DNA from: Hordeum vulgare subsp. vulgare
Taxonomy: Eukaryota; Streptophyta; Magnoliopsida; Poales; Poaceae
Direction of reading: 5' to 3'
Assembly (NCBI RefSeq): GCF_904849725.1
Contig: NC_058519.1
Span: 181,339,703 to 181,403,702 of the forward strand
DNA length: 64,000 bases
The translations under genes and the position numbers were made by a program. The notes beneath the pieces are model-generated. The model worked only from the letters and a program-made list of their open reading frames with translations, did not search any database and was not told the origin of the DNA. Within the stretch, counting starts at the first letter, position 1; each line of letters starts with the position of its first letter. Below are positions 1 to 12,193 of this stretch, piece after piece.

Positions 1-2
1 GT

Positions 3-1136
3 CTATGACTTAGAGTCATCCGGATCTGTGTCAAAGCTAGCGTCGATGTAACCCTTTACGATGAGCTCTTCGTCACCTCCATAAACGAGAAACATCTCCT
101 TAGTCCTCTGCAGGTACTTAAGGATATTCTTGACCGCTGTCCAGTGTTCCATACCGGGATCACTCTGGTACCTCCCTACCAAACTTATGGCAAGGTTTAT
201 ATTAGGTCTGGTACACAGCATGGTATACATTAGAGAGCCTACGGCTGAAGCGTAGGGGACAGTACTCATCTTCTCTCTATCTGCTGCCGTGGTTGGTGAC
301 TGAGTCTTACTCAATCTCATACCTTGCAAAACTGGCAAGAACCCTTTCTTTGAGTTTTCCATATTGAACTTCTTCAATATCTTGTCAAGGTATGTACTTT
401 GCGAAAGACCTATGAGGCGTCTCGATCTATCTCTATAGATCTTGATGCCTAATATGTATGCAGCTTCTCCAAGGTCCTTCGTTGAAAAACTCTTGTTCAA
501 ATAGGCCTTTATGCTCTCCAACATCTCTATATTATTCCCCATCAATAATATGTCATCCACATACAATATGAGGAAAGCTACAGAGCTCCCACTCACTTTC
601 TTGTACAGACAGGCTTCTCCATAAACCTGTATGAACCCAAACGCTTTAATCACCTCATTAAAGCGAATGTCCCAACTCCGAGATGCCTGCACCAACCCAT
701 AGATGGAGCGCTGGAGCTTGCACACGTTGTTAGCACCCTTAGGGTCGACAAAACCTTCTGGTTGCATCATATACAACTCTTCCTTCAGGTTCCCGTTAAG
801 GAACGCTGTTTTGACGTCCATTTGCCAAATTTCATAATCATAAAAGGCGGCAATTGCTAACATGATTCAGACTGATTTCAGCTTCGCTACGGGAGAGAAA
901 GTATCTTCGTAGTCAATTCCTTGAATTTGTCGAAAACCCTTTGCGACAAGTCGAGCTTTATAAACGGTTACATTACCATTTGCATCAGTCTTCTTCTTGA
1001 AGATCCATTTATTTTCTATGGCTCGCTGGTCATCGGGCAAGTCCACCAAAGTCCATACTTTGTTCTCATACATGGATCCTATCTCAGAATTCATAGCTTC
1101 AAGCCATTTGTTGGAATCCGGGCCCGCCATTGCTTA
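3..1136 (-). pseudogene. Copia reverse transcriptase / start of RNase H, with in-frame stops
   Basis: This is the pol part that would copy element RNA into DNA in virus-like particles. Reading from 1130 leftwards, the ORF opens with the RT N-terminus ([13 protein letters not shown], then [11 protein letters not shown]). The TAFLNG stretch follows, and the catalytic YVDD motif is near base 560. GYIDASFDTDPDDSKS, the beginning of the Copia RNase H, is cut by the window edge. Two codons in the same frame have become stops: TGA at 867-869, where the family has Arg, and TAA at 1134-1136, where it has Glu. Otherwise the frame is open for almost 1.1 kb. It belongs to the same polyprotein as the integrase immediately to its right. 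The domain call is secure and the loss of function is clear. Confidence 0.92.
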
Positions 1137-2697
1137 TTCATAGTTTGAAGGTTCACCGTTGTCTAACAACATGATTTCCATCACAGGGTTGCCGTACCAC
1201 TTTGGTACGGAGCGTGCCCTTGTGGACCTTCGCGGTTCAGTAGTAACTTGATCCGAAGCTTCATGATCATTATCATTAACTTCCTCTTCAGTTGGTGCAG
1301 GCGCCACGGGAACAATTTCCCGCGCTGCGCTACTTTCCTGTTCGAGAGGGGGTGTAATTACCTCCTCAAGTTCTACTTTCCTCCCACTTACTTCTTTTGA
1401 GAGAAACTCTTTCTCTAGAAAGGATCCGTTCTTGGCAACAAAGGTTTTACCTTCGGATCTAAGATAGAAGGTATACCCAATAGTTTCTTGGGGTATCCTA
1501 TGAATACACATTTCTCCGCTTTGGGTTCGAGCTTTTCTGGTTGAAGTTTCTTCACATAAGCATCGCAGCCCCAAACTTTAAGAAACGACAACTTAGGTTT
1601 CTTGCCAAACCATAGTTCATACGGTGTCGTCTCAACGGATTTAGACGGTGCCCTATTTAAAGTGAACGCTGCAGTTTCCAATGCGTATCCCCAAAATGAT
1701 AGCGTAAGTCGGTAAGAGACATCATAGATCGTACCATATCTAATAAAGTGCGATTACGACGTTCAGACACTCCGTTGCGTTGTGGTGTGCCAGGCGGCAT
1801 TAGTTGTGAAACGATTCCACACTTCCTTAGGTGTGTGCCAAACTCGTGACTCAAATATTCTCCTCCACGATCAGATCGTAGACACTTAATTTTTCTGTCA
1901 CGTTGATTCTCGACCTCACTCTAAAATTCCTTGAACTTTTCAAACGTCTCAGATTTGTGCTTCATCAAGTAGATATACCCATACCTACTCAAATCATCGG
2001 TGAGAGTGAGAACATAACGGTAGCCACCGCGAGCTTCAACGTTCATTGGACCACACACATCAGTATGTATTAGTTCCAATAAGTCAGTTGCTCTCTCCAT
2101 TATTCCTGAGAATGGAGTCTTAGTCATCTTGCTCATGAGGCACGGTTCGCATGTGTCAAATGATTCAAAGTCAAGAGACTCTAATAGTCCATCAGTATGG
2201 ATCTTCTTCATGCGCTTAACACCGATATGACCAAGGCGGCAGTGCCACAAGTATGTGGGACTATCATTATCAACTTTACATCTTTTGGTACTCACAGTAT
2301 GAATATGCGTAACATCACGATCGAGATTCATCAAGAATAAACCATTCACCAGCGGAGCATGACCATAAAACATATCACTGATATAAATAGAACAACCATT
2401 ATTCTCTGACTTAAATGAGTAGCCGTCTCGCATTAAGCAAGACCCTGATACAATATTCATGCTCAAAGCTGGTACTAAATAACAATTATTAAGGTTTAAA
2501 ACTAATCCCGATGGTAGATGTAGAGGTAGCATGCTGACGGCGATCACATCGACCTTGGAGCCATTCCCGACGCGCATCGTCACCTCGTCCTTGGCCAGTC
2601 TCCGCTTATTCCGCAGTTCCTGCTTTGAGTTGCAAATGTGAGCAACAGCACCGGTATCAAATACCCAGGAGCTACTACGAGCGCTGGTAAGGTACAT
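1137..2697 (-). pseudogene. Copia protease end and integrase, broken by frameshifts
   Basis: The right end begins with the aspartic protease motif (WVFDTGAVAHIC, near 2650). Next comes the zinc-binding pre-integrase region (LWHCRLGH...CEPC, near 2150-2260). The integrase core follows with its first Asp in HTDVCGP (about 2050), the second in SDRGGEY (about 1875) and the Glu in PQRNGVSERRNRT (about 1760). This enzyme inserts the cDNA into the host chromosome. The frame is interrupted by a TAG at 1921-1923, by a shift near 1690-1710 (after the MMSLTDL region) and by another shift near 1490 (after FIGYPK). A variable linker of acidic and Ser/Pro-rich residues (1200-1400) joins it to RT, as is usual in this family. 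It is certainly integrase and certainly not functional. Confidence 0.92.
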
Positions 2698-3192
2698 ATC
2701 AATAACATGTATATCACATATACCTTTAACGTTGCCGGCCTTCTTGTCCGCTAAGTACTTGGGGCAGTTCCGCTTCTAGTGACCCTTTCCCTTGCAATAG
2801 AAGCACTCAGTCTCAGGCTTGGGTCCATTCTTTTTCTTCTTCCCGGCATCTGGCTTACCGGGCGCGGCAACGGCTTTGCCGTATTTCTTGAAGTTCTTCT
2901 TACCCTTGCCCTTTTTGAAACTGGTGGTCTTGTTGACCATCAACACTTGATGCTCTTTCTTGATTTCTACTTCTGCAGACTTGAGCATCGAGTACAACTC
3001 GGGAATGGTCTTCTCCATCCCTTGCATGTTCTAGTTCAGCACAAAACCTTTGTAGCTTGGTGGGAGAGACTGGAGGATTCTGTCAATTATAGCATCATCC
3101 GGAAGTTTGACTCCAAGTGAAGTCAGACGACCGTGTAACCCAGACATTTTGAGTATGTGCTCACTGACAGAACTGCTCTCCTCCATCTTACA
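2698..3192 (-). pseudogene. Copia gag C-terminal part with CCHC zinc knuckle
   Basis: This part encodes the end of the nucleocapsid region that packages element RNA. The visible motif is CFYCKGKGH followed by a stop and KRNC, which is a CCHC zinc knuckle whose residue after the His (Trp in intact relatives) is now TAG at 2776-2778. Further upstream is the basic Lys-rich stretch (about 2830-2900), the conserved LMVNKT segment, and NMQGM preceded by another TAG at about 3031. The right edge, TGTAAGATGGAGG on the minus strand, is where the Gypsy entered. The sequence resumes beyond it at 17446. The second Copia copy at the right end of the window has a stop at the same zinc-knuckle codon. Confidence 0.88.
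3188..3192. repeat. Target-site duplication of the Gypsy (left copy)
   Basis: TTACA here is repeated at 17446-17450 directly after the right LTR. A 5-bp duplication is what Ty3/Gypsy integrases produce. Its perfect match shows the two LTRs belong to one insertion. Confidence 0.9.
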
Positions 3193-6100
3193 TGTCGGGA
3201 CCCCGATCCTAAGTCATAGGAATCCAGCCTGTAACACATCGCATCTCTTTGCGGTCTCACGCACGGTTAACTCCACGGCTGTAGCCTTACCTTAGCCGGG
3301 GCCGTTTGCGTCTTTTGACTCACGTATGCATTAGTGTCGCTAGCATTCCAATGTCAAAGAACCCGGATCGACAAGTCTAGTCACAAACCAAAGTGCCAGT
3401 ACCGCACAAGGGCAGGCATACATGACCCAACAAAGCAGGTGTCGGTCACTAACGAGTGTATACGAGTCGTAGCAAGCTACAAGGACTCCATTACATCGCG
3501 TGACATTTCCCCAAAGGGGACAGACACAATAGCTAAGAAGGACACATGCCGGTCAACCAATGTGTCCGGAGCAGTAGCGAACTACCAAGGCTCGTTGGAT
3601 CACAAAGGGGCATTTCCTTGTAAGGAGTGCTACTAAAGTTCACGACTAGGTAATCGAACCCCATACATATCAAGTACGACACACGTACTCATGGCATACC
3701 GATATGTATAGATACATCGATGGCATCACAACATAACCATAGACATACAAGCTTTATTTAAGAGGCTCGGAAGAGCCACACACATAATATTACACATTAA
3801 GGGTCTCACGACCCATAATAGCAGTCATTCAGTTACAAGCCAGCGGAAGAGTTTAAAACTGTCTGAATACAGACAGGTGCAACTAGAAGGCACATGGCCT
3901 GACTATACTACAGACCAAACGTAGGGCCAGATCGTAGCTGGGACACCAGCTACTCGTCGTCGTCGATGTCTACGAAGAACCCTCCATTAGGGTCATTAGC
4001 AACCTCTGCAACATTTATTAAGCAAACATGAGTACGAAGGTACTCAGCAAGACTTTAGGATAACTAACTACTCATGCAAAGTATCAACAAGGTATGGTGG
4101 GGTTTCATGCGGAAAGCCAGCATTTGACTCGTGGCTAGATAAGTTGCATTTTTAAATAATTTTGACAACTTGATTTCTCGCACACGAGTCCACTAACACC
4201 ACAACAATACACCATCGTGGAATCATTCCGTCTCCATACGGAAATGCCGTCCACGACACTCACGCTTATCTTGACAATTTTATGAGTAGCCATTTAAGTT
4301 ATCTATGAACAACATATGTCTCCAAGTAGTCCATATCCGCGGACGCGGCTATTCGAATAGATCATAACCCTTCAGGGGTGTACTTCGTCACACATGATCT
4401 CGCCACTTATCGCCATGTGCACGTCATGCACCTCGGCAACCTTCAAGCGGAAGCCTAGCGAGGGAGTCGGCCACGACCGTTAACCACACTAGTACCTAGT
4501 CCAGGTTTATCGCCTATCTGAGAGTAACCCGTACGGAAGTCCGGCCGGGGTTTCCGCCACGGCCTCAAACGATGTGCGCAGGGTTCCCAAGCCCACCATC
4601 CGGGTGCCACTTGGTACACCGTGCCACTGCCTACCGCATCATAGCCCACCTCTCAGGTCAGCACTATGCACGGCCTCCAGCATGACTATAAACACCAGAA
4701 ACTACTTGCAACTCCTGGACCGAGTACTAAGCGATTAATAAGTCAAGCGGGGTCATATTTCAGGGCCCAGCATGTGGTAGTATCTCGTCTTGGATTACAT
4801 ACACGGAACTCAGTTCCTAAGGACGGTTCCAATGAAACAACCCGCCATGTACTCCTACACAGCCTTTCACCGGTACCTTTACCAAATCAGGTTCAACACA
4901 CAACCTTTCCTTACCGAACACATTCTCACAATTCTGTTCATCTCCCAGATGACAGACCTTACACAACTCTAAGCATAGCATGCATAGCAGGATAAGGCAC
5001 ATCATAGCTCAAGCTACTACCAGGTATGCTAGGTTGCAAGGTTCGGCTATTTACTGTGACAAGGTTAGGTCATGCAAAGGAAGTGGGTTCAACTAACGTG
5101 GCAAAAGAAGTTGAAGCATTTGATCCTAATGCAATAAGTAAGTGCAGGAGCAGAACATGGGATTTATCGGGATGATCAAAATGGTTGCTTGCCTTGTTGC
5201 TCGGAGAAGTGACAATATCCGTCACACGGATATTCGGTGGAATCCGGGGGAGCGGAGCCTACCGAAGGAATGAAAACAATCAATAACAAACATATGCAAT
5301 CGAGATGATGCATGAGCATGGCATGAGAATGCAAGGTGACAAACTAATATAGTTAGCATATATTAGGTTTGAAGTTGATTTGAATCATATTCAAATATCA
5401 CTTCAAACGAGGTATTCTCGGATACCGTTTTAATTGATTCGACCTGATGCTCAGATCAACTCGATGTTAACATGCATGGGATGACATGTTAAGTTGCTGG
5501 TTTGTAATTAGAACAGTGTGTGATCATGTCATTCATAAAGAAATTTAAATATTTTCCATATTCCATTTATAAAATATTTATAAGAATTGACTTATTCATT
5601 AATCTACATGTTTGGGTTCTTTAACAATTTCAAACATGATTGAAAATAGCATATTCAGATTCCTTTAATTTTTTTGATACTTTTTCATATATAAATTATT
5701 TTCATTGGAGTTACACATTAATTTCTATGAATTTTTGAAGTTTTAAACATTTCTGGAATTATTTTTATACTGGAAAATAATTATACTGCATCAGCATGAC
5801 ATCAGCAGGTCCAACTGGCCGTTGAAAGTCAGACCTGACCAGTGGGACCCACTAGTCAGTGTGTCTGGTCAGTTTTAGATTATAATTAAACTTAATTAGC
5901 TGATTAATCTTACTGGACCCACATGTCAGTGTCTTATTAATTTATCTGATTTATTTTTATTATTACTAAACTATCCAGAGGCTGGCCCCACATGTCAGTG
6001 CCTCAGGCCAGCTGAGTTCCACCGGCGGCGAGGTCATCCTCGCCGGCGGGGAGCCTCCGGCGACCATCAGAACGACGGAGGGGCTCGGAAACGGCTCACA

Positions 6101-7393
6101 GGGGGCCAAACTCTACGCGGAGAGCACCAGAGGAACGACACTTCTCCCATGGGCTCATTTTTGCACTTGGCTGGGGCTGATCTGGCCGGAGATGACGCCG
6201 GCGACGAGCTTGGCGGCGGCCAAGGCTGGGGCGTTATCGGGGTCTTTGATACGGAGGGAAGTACGCACGGGACTCAGCTCCTACGACATCTACGCGACGG
6301 CCTGAAGCTGCTGGTGGCCTCAGAAGGACGAGTTGATCACCGGAGGGCTACCGGCGATGAGCTCCTGCGGCAGATCTCGTCGGGCTCCGATGGAACTAGG
6401 CCTAGAGGAGGGGATCGATGGGGAGATCTTGGGGAAAGGAGCGCAAGCTCACGAGGAGTGCAGTAGTGGCGCTAGCTTGCTCGGGGACGGCCTGGAGAGG
6501 GAGAACGCTGGCGACGAACTTCGGTGACCCGAGGAAGAAGACGACTGCGTCTCGTCGTTTCACTGCGTTTGGGCGTCGGGCTCGTGGCTAGGGAGCTTCA
6601 GGGAGATGCGGCGGAGCTATTGCGCGGCTCAGAAGGAAGGAGGGGAGGCTAGAACGACGGCGAGATCGAGCTCTGCTCGGGCTCCAATGGCGGCAGAAAG
6701 AAACGAGGCAGAGGGGGAGAATGAGCTGGGGAACGGATAGCTACGAGCTCGGGGGGGGGGGGGGTTATCCCCGTGCTTGCAAGCGCGAAGCGGTGGCCAG
6801 GGAGGCGCACAGGTGCGTGGCCACGCCGGAGTATGCGGCGGCCACCTCCTGCTGCCCACTGGTGGGGGAGGAAGACGACAGGAAGGAGATGGGCCGGGCC
6901 AGGTGAGAGTCAGGTAAGCTTTTCTCATTTTCTTTCTGTTTTATTTCTGTTTTGCTATTTCATTGATTTACCACTTATTTTAACTCCCAAATAGTTTTTT
7001 AAACTATTTTAAACACACCACAATATTTGTTGGAATATTTCCAACCATTCCCAAAGTTTTCAATATTTTTGAAAGTTTAAAGTTTCTGATTTCAAATTTA
7101 AAACTTGAAACTAGTAGATTTTTGCATTTATTTAAAATGCTTAAAGTGTCAAGAAAATGGTTTTCTTCATTGCTCATTTACTTTCATGATTTATCAGAAA
7201 GATTGAACTTTTCTTGAGGCCATTTTGGGTTCATTGATTTTAACTAGTTTGAGATTTCCTTTATTTAAAGAAGTGGCTAGGGTTTTGATTTTTCCTTCAC
7301 CACTTTATTTGTTCTTGTTGAAAATTTCTTAGATGCAATGCAAAGAAGACATGAGCACAAGGCTAACTTGCTTAAGGTGTCAGGGATGTGACA
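3193..7393 (-). repeat. 3' LTR of the Gypsy (4.20 kb)
   Basis: The LTR runs from TGTCGGGACCCCG to GGGATGTGACA on the plus strand. It aligns throughout with 13406-17445 and 48611-52814. It contains an AT-rich half (about 5340-5990), a GC-rich block (about 6000-6905) and a T-rich tail. A run of 14 G at 6751-6764 replaces a short GGGGAGG in the other LTR. Short ORFs inside, such as those in the GC-rich block, differ between copies and are not treated as genes. Confidence 0.95.
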
Positions 7394-8177
7394 ACTCACC
7401 CCCACTCAAAAGAATCTTGTCCCGAGATTTAGAAGTCATCAGGAATAATGCAGGATACTCAAGTTGGAGACGATCCTCTCTTTCCCAAGTTGCCTCCTTT
7501 TCAGAATGATTTGACCATTGAACTTTAAGAAACTTGAGGTTTCGACGTCGAGTGGCATGCTCAGCTTGATCAAGAATACGCACGGGGTATTCTCGGTATG
7601 AAAGGTTATCTTGGAGATCAAGCGTTTCGTGGTCCACTTCACAGATAGGATCCGAAAAGCAACGCCTGAGTTGCGAGACATGCAAGACATCATGAACCTT
7701 GGAAAGATGCGGAGGAAGTTCCAACTGGTAGGCAACTTCTCCTTGTTTGGCAAGAATACGAAAAGGACCAATGTAACGAGGAGCCAACTTTCCCTTGATA
7801 CCGAATCGATGGGTACCCTTCAAAGGTGTAACCCGAAGGTAAGCCTTCTCGTCAACTTCAAAGGTCACAGCCTTATGATGACGATCATATTGGCTCTTTT
7901 GACGAGACTGGGCTGTTTTCAACTTTTCACGAATAATGCGGACCTGCTCTTCTGCATCCTGGATCATGTCCGGGCCAAAGAGTTGCCTCTCTCCGGTTTC
8001 TGACCAATTAAGAGGTGTTCGACATCTTCGTCCATAGAGAACTTCAAAAGGAGCTTTGCCCAAGCTTGATTGGTAACTATTGTTATAAGCAAATTCGGCT
8101 AATGGAAGGCACTTCTCCCAATTCATACCGAACGATATAACACAAGCTCGGAGCATATCTTCTAGCATTTGATTCAC
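7380..8177 (-). CDS. Gypsy integrase C-terminus with chromodomain (separated from the rest of pol by a frameshift)
   Basis: This is the last 265 codons of pol. It starts with [12 protein letters not shown] just after the integrase Glu, continues through the [16 protein letters not shown] (GPY/F-type) region, and ends with a chromodomain-like segment (about 7440-7600; EYPVRILDQ, then [17 protein letters not shown]). Chromodomains of this class are known to steer integration toward particular chromatin. It is out of frame with the preceding RT-integrase ORF: at about 8174 AGG is followed by TG where AGGGTG is expected, consistent with loss of one G. The ORF crosses the polypurine tract and stops at TGA inside the LTR (7380-7382), so the tract is coding. 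Confidence 0.88.
   Translation of the reverse strand: MNQMLEDMLRACVISFGMNWEKCLPLAEFAYNNSYQSSLGKAPFEVLYGRRCRTPLNWSETGERQLFGPDMIQDAEEQVRIIREKLKTAQSRQKSQYDRHHKAVTFEVDEKAYLRVTPLKGTHRFGIKGKLAPRYIGPFRILAKQGEVAYQLELPPHLSKVHDVLHVSQLRRCFSDPICEVDHETLDLQDNLSYREYPVRILDQAEHATRRRNLKFLKVQWSNHSEKEATWEREDRLQLEYPALFLMTSKSRDKILLSGGELSHP
7394..7407 (-). other. Polypurine tract of the Gypsy
   Basis: On the sense strand GAGTGGGGGTGAGT directly precedes the 3' LTR terminus TGTCACATCC. This is the expected position and composition of the plus-strand primer. It lies inside the final codons of pol. Confidence 0.8.
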
Positions 8178-10297
8178 CTTTCTACTTGACCACTTGATTG
8201 GGGATGGAAAGCAGTGCTAAAAGATAAGTGAGTCCCCATGGCATTCTGAAAACTTTCCCAGAAGCGAGAAGTAAAGATACTCCCACGGTCCAAGTTAATC
8301 TCCAGGGGAACACCATGAAGAGACACTATTCGAGAGACATATAATTCTGCTAGCTGGCTAGCTGTTATACTCTCACGAACAGGAAGAAAATGAGCCACTT
8401 TGGAAAGACGGTCAATGATCACAAAGATAGCATTATTTCCTTTCTTGGTCTTGGGAAATCCGGTAATGAAATCCATGCTAACTTTATCCCATTTCCATTC
8501 GGGAATAGCTAGAGGTTGAAGGGTGCAAGCAGGCCTTTGATGTTCTGCCTTAACTCGACGACAAACGTCGCAGTTAGCAACGAACTCAGCAATTTCTCTC
8601 TTCATCCTAGTCCACCAGAACCTCTGGCGTAGGTCCTGATACATCTTAGTACTACCGGGATGAATGGTGAGAGGAGAATCGTGAGCCTCCTTAAGGATTA
8701 ACTGCCTTAGATGTGGGTTCTTAGGAACCACTAAACGATTCTGGAAGAACACAACACCTTGATCGTTCATGGAAAATTCTTTAGCGTTTCCGCTAAAAAT
8801 ATTCTCCTTGATCTGTGATATACCCTTGTCACGCTTTTGGCCAGCTATAATTTCATCCTTAAGAGTAGGCTTCGGCACCAGGGTAGAAAGGAATCCTTGA
8901 GGAACAATATGAAGATTCAACTTCCGAAAGTCCTCATAAAGATGTGGTTGACCTTGTTGTAGCATCAAATTGTTACAATAAGATTTACGACTTAGCGCAT
9001 CGGCCATAACATTGGCCTTCCCCGGGGTGTAAGTTATCCCTAAGTCGTAATCCGAGATCAACTCAACCCACCCTCTTTGCCTGAGATTCAAATCCGGCTG
9101 GGTGAAGATATATTTCAGACTTTGGTGATTAGTGAATATTTCACAACGATTACCCAGAAGGTACTGTCGCCAGGTTTTTAGTGCATGGACCACAGCTGCA
9201 AGCTCAAGGTCATGTGTGGGATAATTATCCTCATGTGGACGCAACTGTCGAGATGCGTATGCGATCACATGACGATCTTGCATGAGAATGCAACCTAATC
9301 CTTGTCGCGAGGCGTTGCAGTAGATAACAAAGTCCTTAGAAAAATCTGGTGGTAGCAACACATGTGCGGAAGTCAGGCGTCTTTTCAGTTCCTGAAAACT
9401 ATGCTCACACTGTGGTGTCCACTCGAACTTTTTATCCTTCTTGAGGAGTTCAGTTAGAGGCTTTGCAACCTTGGAGAAATTCTCGACAAAGCGGCGACAA
9501 TAGCTCGCTAGACCAAGAAAACTCCTAACTTGCTTAACCGATTCAGGTTGAGTCCAATCAAGGACAGCTTGAACTCTCTCGGGATTGACAGCAATACCCT
9601 TACCAGAGATTACGTGACCTAGATAGGTCACTTCTGGTAACCAAAATTCAGATTTTGAAAACTTGGCATAAAGGCGATGCTCTCGAAGTTTCATCAATAC
9701 CAGCCTTAGATGCTCGGCATGTTCTTGTTCGTTCTTCGAGTAGATGAGAATATCATCGAGGTATACCACGACGAATTTATCCAAATACTCCATGAAGATT
9801 GAATTCATCAGACGAGAGAAGGTGGCTGGGGCATTGGTTAAACCGAAGGACATGACGGTGTACTCGTATTGGCCATATCGAGTAACAAAAGCCGTTTTTG
9901 GAATGTCCCCGTTCTTGATCTTGATTTGATGGTATCCCAACCTCAAATCCATTTTGGAGAATACTGAGGATCCAGCGAGCTGATCGTATAGATCGTTGAT
10001 CCTGGGGAGCGGATACTTGTTCTTTATGGTGACCAGATTAACCGGTCGGTAATCTACAACCATCCGATCCGTTCCGTCTTTCTTCTTGACGAAGAGGACG
10101 GGGCAAGCCCAAGGAGAAGAGCTAGGACGAATGAAACCTTTGTTCAAGGCCTCATCTAGTTGCTTCTTAAGTTCGGCTAGCTCCAGGGGTGCCATCTTAT
10201 ATGGTCTTCTGGCTATTGGGACAGTTCCCGGAACAAGATCTATCACGAACTCTACATCTCTGTCAGGTGGAATTCCTGGCAGTTCCTCTGGAAAAAA
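8174..10297 (-). pseudogene. Gypsy pol: reverse transcriptase, RNase H, integrase core
   Basis: The ORF of about 690 codons encodes RT ([21 protein letters not shown], catalytic YLDD near 9765), then RNase H ([43 protein letters not shown] near 9010). The integrase follows with its HHCC finger (about 8550-8690) and core ([20 protein letters not shown], then [10 protein letters not shown]). It is continuous with gag-protease upstream except for one frameshift at about 10292-10297. There a run of six T on the sense strand stands where a related GATGTTTTTCCAGAG would keep frame, so one base is lost. At the left end the frame ends in TGA by a second one-base loss. One residue of the integrase Asp-x-Arg-Gly block differs from the usual SDRGS. 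The domain assignments are certain, but the polyprotein cannot be made in one piece. Confidence 0.93.
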
Positions 10298-11868
10298 TCC
10301 GGGAAGTCACGGACTACCGGAATGTCTTCAAGTTTCGGAAGAGGGTTGGCATTTAGGGAACAGAGTTGGCATTTGGCAACTCGAGTAGAGACATTTACTA
10401 TCTCACACGAGGGATGGGTAAGCTGGACATTTCTAGAATGGGTATCAATCTTGGCATAGTGAGCTGACATCCAGTCCATGCCCAAGATGATATTAATATC
10501 CGAAGATTTAAATGCTATCAATGAGGCTAGAAATACTAGCCTGACTACTAGAATTTCATTGTCATAGGTTATCCTAGAGGTTTTCCATTTACTACGAGGA
10601 GTTTGGACAACCAATGGAATTGGCATATCACAAAAAGATATGTTATGCAACTGTGCATAACTTTCTGAAATGAAGGAATGAGAAGACCCAGTGTCAAAGA
10701 GAACAAACGCTGGGTGATGATTAACAAGAAGCGTACCCAGCATGACGTCGGGATCCTCTGCAGCTTCTTCTGCTGACACATAGTTCACACGGCCATGTGA
10801 AGGAGTTGGCTTCACATAGTAAGCTTTGCCCGACTTGGCTTGCCCGACGGACTTTTCGGGTTGCTTGGCACCCACATTTTGAGGACACTCATGGGAATAG
10901 TGCCCTGGTTCTCCACACTTGTAGCATATCACTTGGTTGGCACGTGGTGCAGCATTGCTAGCTGGACCACCATAAGTCTTTGCTGGAGGGTTGGCCTGAT
11001 TCGTCTGAGGCGCCACGTAGGATGGCCTCGGAGTGTATCTTGGCGGCAGAGAACTGTTCGGAACACACATCCTGCGTTTTGGAAACGCGGAACCAGAAGA
11101 CGAGCCAAAGTCACAGGAGTGCTTCCTTGTGGCTTCAAAGTGAGTATGACCAGTCTCGGCACTGATCGCCTTGTTGACCAGGGCTTGAAAGCTTGCACAC
11201 TCGTGGAGGCGCAGATCACGAGGAAGCTCAGGGCTCAGACCCTTACGAAATCTTGCTTGCTTCTTGGCGTCAGTAGACACCTCCTCTGTTGCATAGCGGC
11301 CGAGGTTACCGAACTCGCGGCTACAGGCATCCACGGTCAACTTGCCCTTAGTGAAGGCACAGAACTCTTCTCTCTTTTTGTCCATCAGGCCCTCTAGAAT
11401 ATGGTGCAGACGAAAAGCTGCACTGAAGTCTGCCCATGTGGCTGCTGGTTCAGCAGGACGCATAGCTTCAAAATTCTCCAACCACAGATTGGCGGGTCCT
11501 TCCAGGAAATACGCCGCAAAGGTCACCTTGTCGGCCTCAGACACATTCACAGAGCGAATCTTGCGTGAGATGCTGCACAGCCAGTCATCAGCGTCGAGGG
11601 GATTGACAGAATGATGAAACTTTGGAGGATTCAGCTTCACAAAGTCGTTGAGGGACACTGCAACATTCCTAGGCTGACGAGCCGTATTCTGCTCATTACG
11701 CTCTAACAGTCGGTTGGTCTCCCTTTTGTTTCTCTCTGCCTCAAGCATCACTTCCGCCAGAGAGGGCGGGTGAGGCAGGTCTTCCTGCGACGCTTGACTA
11801 CCCTCGCCTTGCTCATGACCAGGGGCACGGTTCAACCTGGTGAACACCATCCTCACAAACAAACTCAT
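10252..11868 (-). CDS. Gypsy gag with zinc knuckle and aspartic protease
   Basis: The ORF (538 codons) begins with ATG at 11866-11868; a second Met codon lies six codons on ([11 protein letters not shown]). The capsid-type retrotransposon gag domain spans roughly residues 70-230 ([42 protein letters not shown]). The zinc knuckle [14 protein letters not shown] is near residue 315 and the protease active site [10 protein letters not shown] near residue 385. These proteins form the particle and cut the polyprotein. The last 20 residues are out of frame because of the frameshift near 10297, where the frame should continue into reverse transcriptase. Otherwise this part is uninterrupted. Confidence 0.92.
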   Translation of the reverse strand: MSLFVRMVFTRLNRAPGHEQGEGSQASQEDLPHPPSLAEVMLEAERNKRETNRLLERNEQNTARQPRNVAVSLNDFVKLNPPKFHHSVNPLDADDWLCSISRKIRSVNVSEADKVTFAAYFLEGPANLWLENFEAMRPAEPAATWADFSAAFRLHHILEGLMDKKREEFCAFTKGKLTVDACSREFGNLGRYATEEVSTDAKKQARFRKGLSPELPRDLRLHECASFQALVNKAISAETGHTHFEATRKHSCDFGSSSGSAFPKRRMCVPNSSLPPRYTPRPSYVAPQTNQANPPAKTYGGPASNAAPRANQVICYKCGEPGHYSHECPQNVGAKQPEKSVGQAKSGKAYYVKPTPSHGRVNYVSAEEAAEDPDVMLGTLLVNHHPAFVLFDTGSSHSFISESYAQLHNISFCDMPIPLVVQTPRSKWKTSRITYDNEILVVRLVFLASLIAFKSSDINIILGMDWMSAHYAKIDTHSRNVQLTHPSCEIVNVSTRVAKCQLCSLNANPLPKLEDIPVVRDFPDFFQRNCQEFHLTEM

Positions 11869-12193
11869 AGCTTAGACCAATATCATATCAATACTAGCTA
11901 TGGATTAAGAATGTACTGAACACACGGAATGCGGAAATAAATATCCGAACAGCATGGTAACAAGCAACTGCTATATATACACCATGGTTCATACACACCC
12001 TTACATAGTTCAGTACAACCTTAATCGAAGAGCAAACTACTGAAATTATGAAACTACTCATCAGAGGCTTACAAACTTCCTATACATTATTTATCTAGGC
12101 CTCCGGAATTCATTTCACATCCCAGGCATACTTCACAAGTCACGCAGGACTGTGAACGTACGGCTACTACCATACTATGCTTCCGCTCACAGC
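11869..12193. other. Non-coding gap between the extra ORF and gag of the Gypsy
   Basis: I see no ORF, strong repeat or structure in these 325 bases. They would be the spacer or gag leader in the element RNA. Confidence 0.6.

Noticed and set aside
3334..5005. Short ORFs present in the LTR copies (also at 14668-15218 and 48751-50420)
   Set aside because: They are repeated because the LTR is repeated; no domain, and stops or starts differ between copies.
6149..6928. ORFs of 60-105 codons in the GC-rich part of the Gypsy LTRs
   Set aside because: Frames are not kept among the three LTR copies, and LTRs of this type are non-coding.
7611..8003. Plus-strand ORF of 130 codons
   Set aside because: Antisense shadow of the Gypsy integrase and chromodomain.
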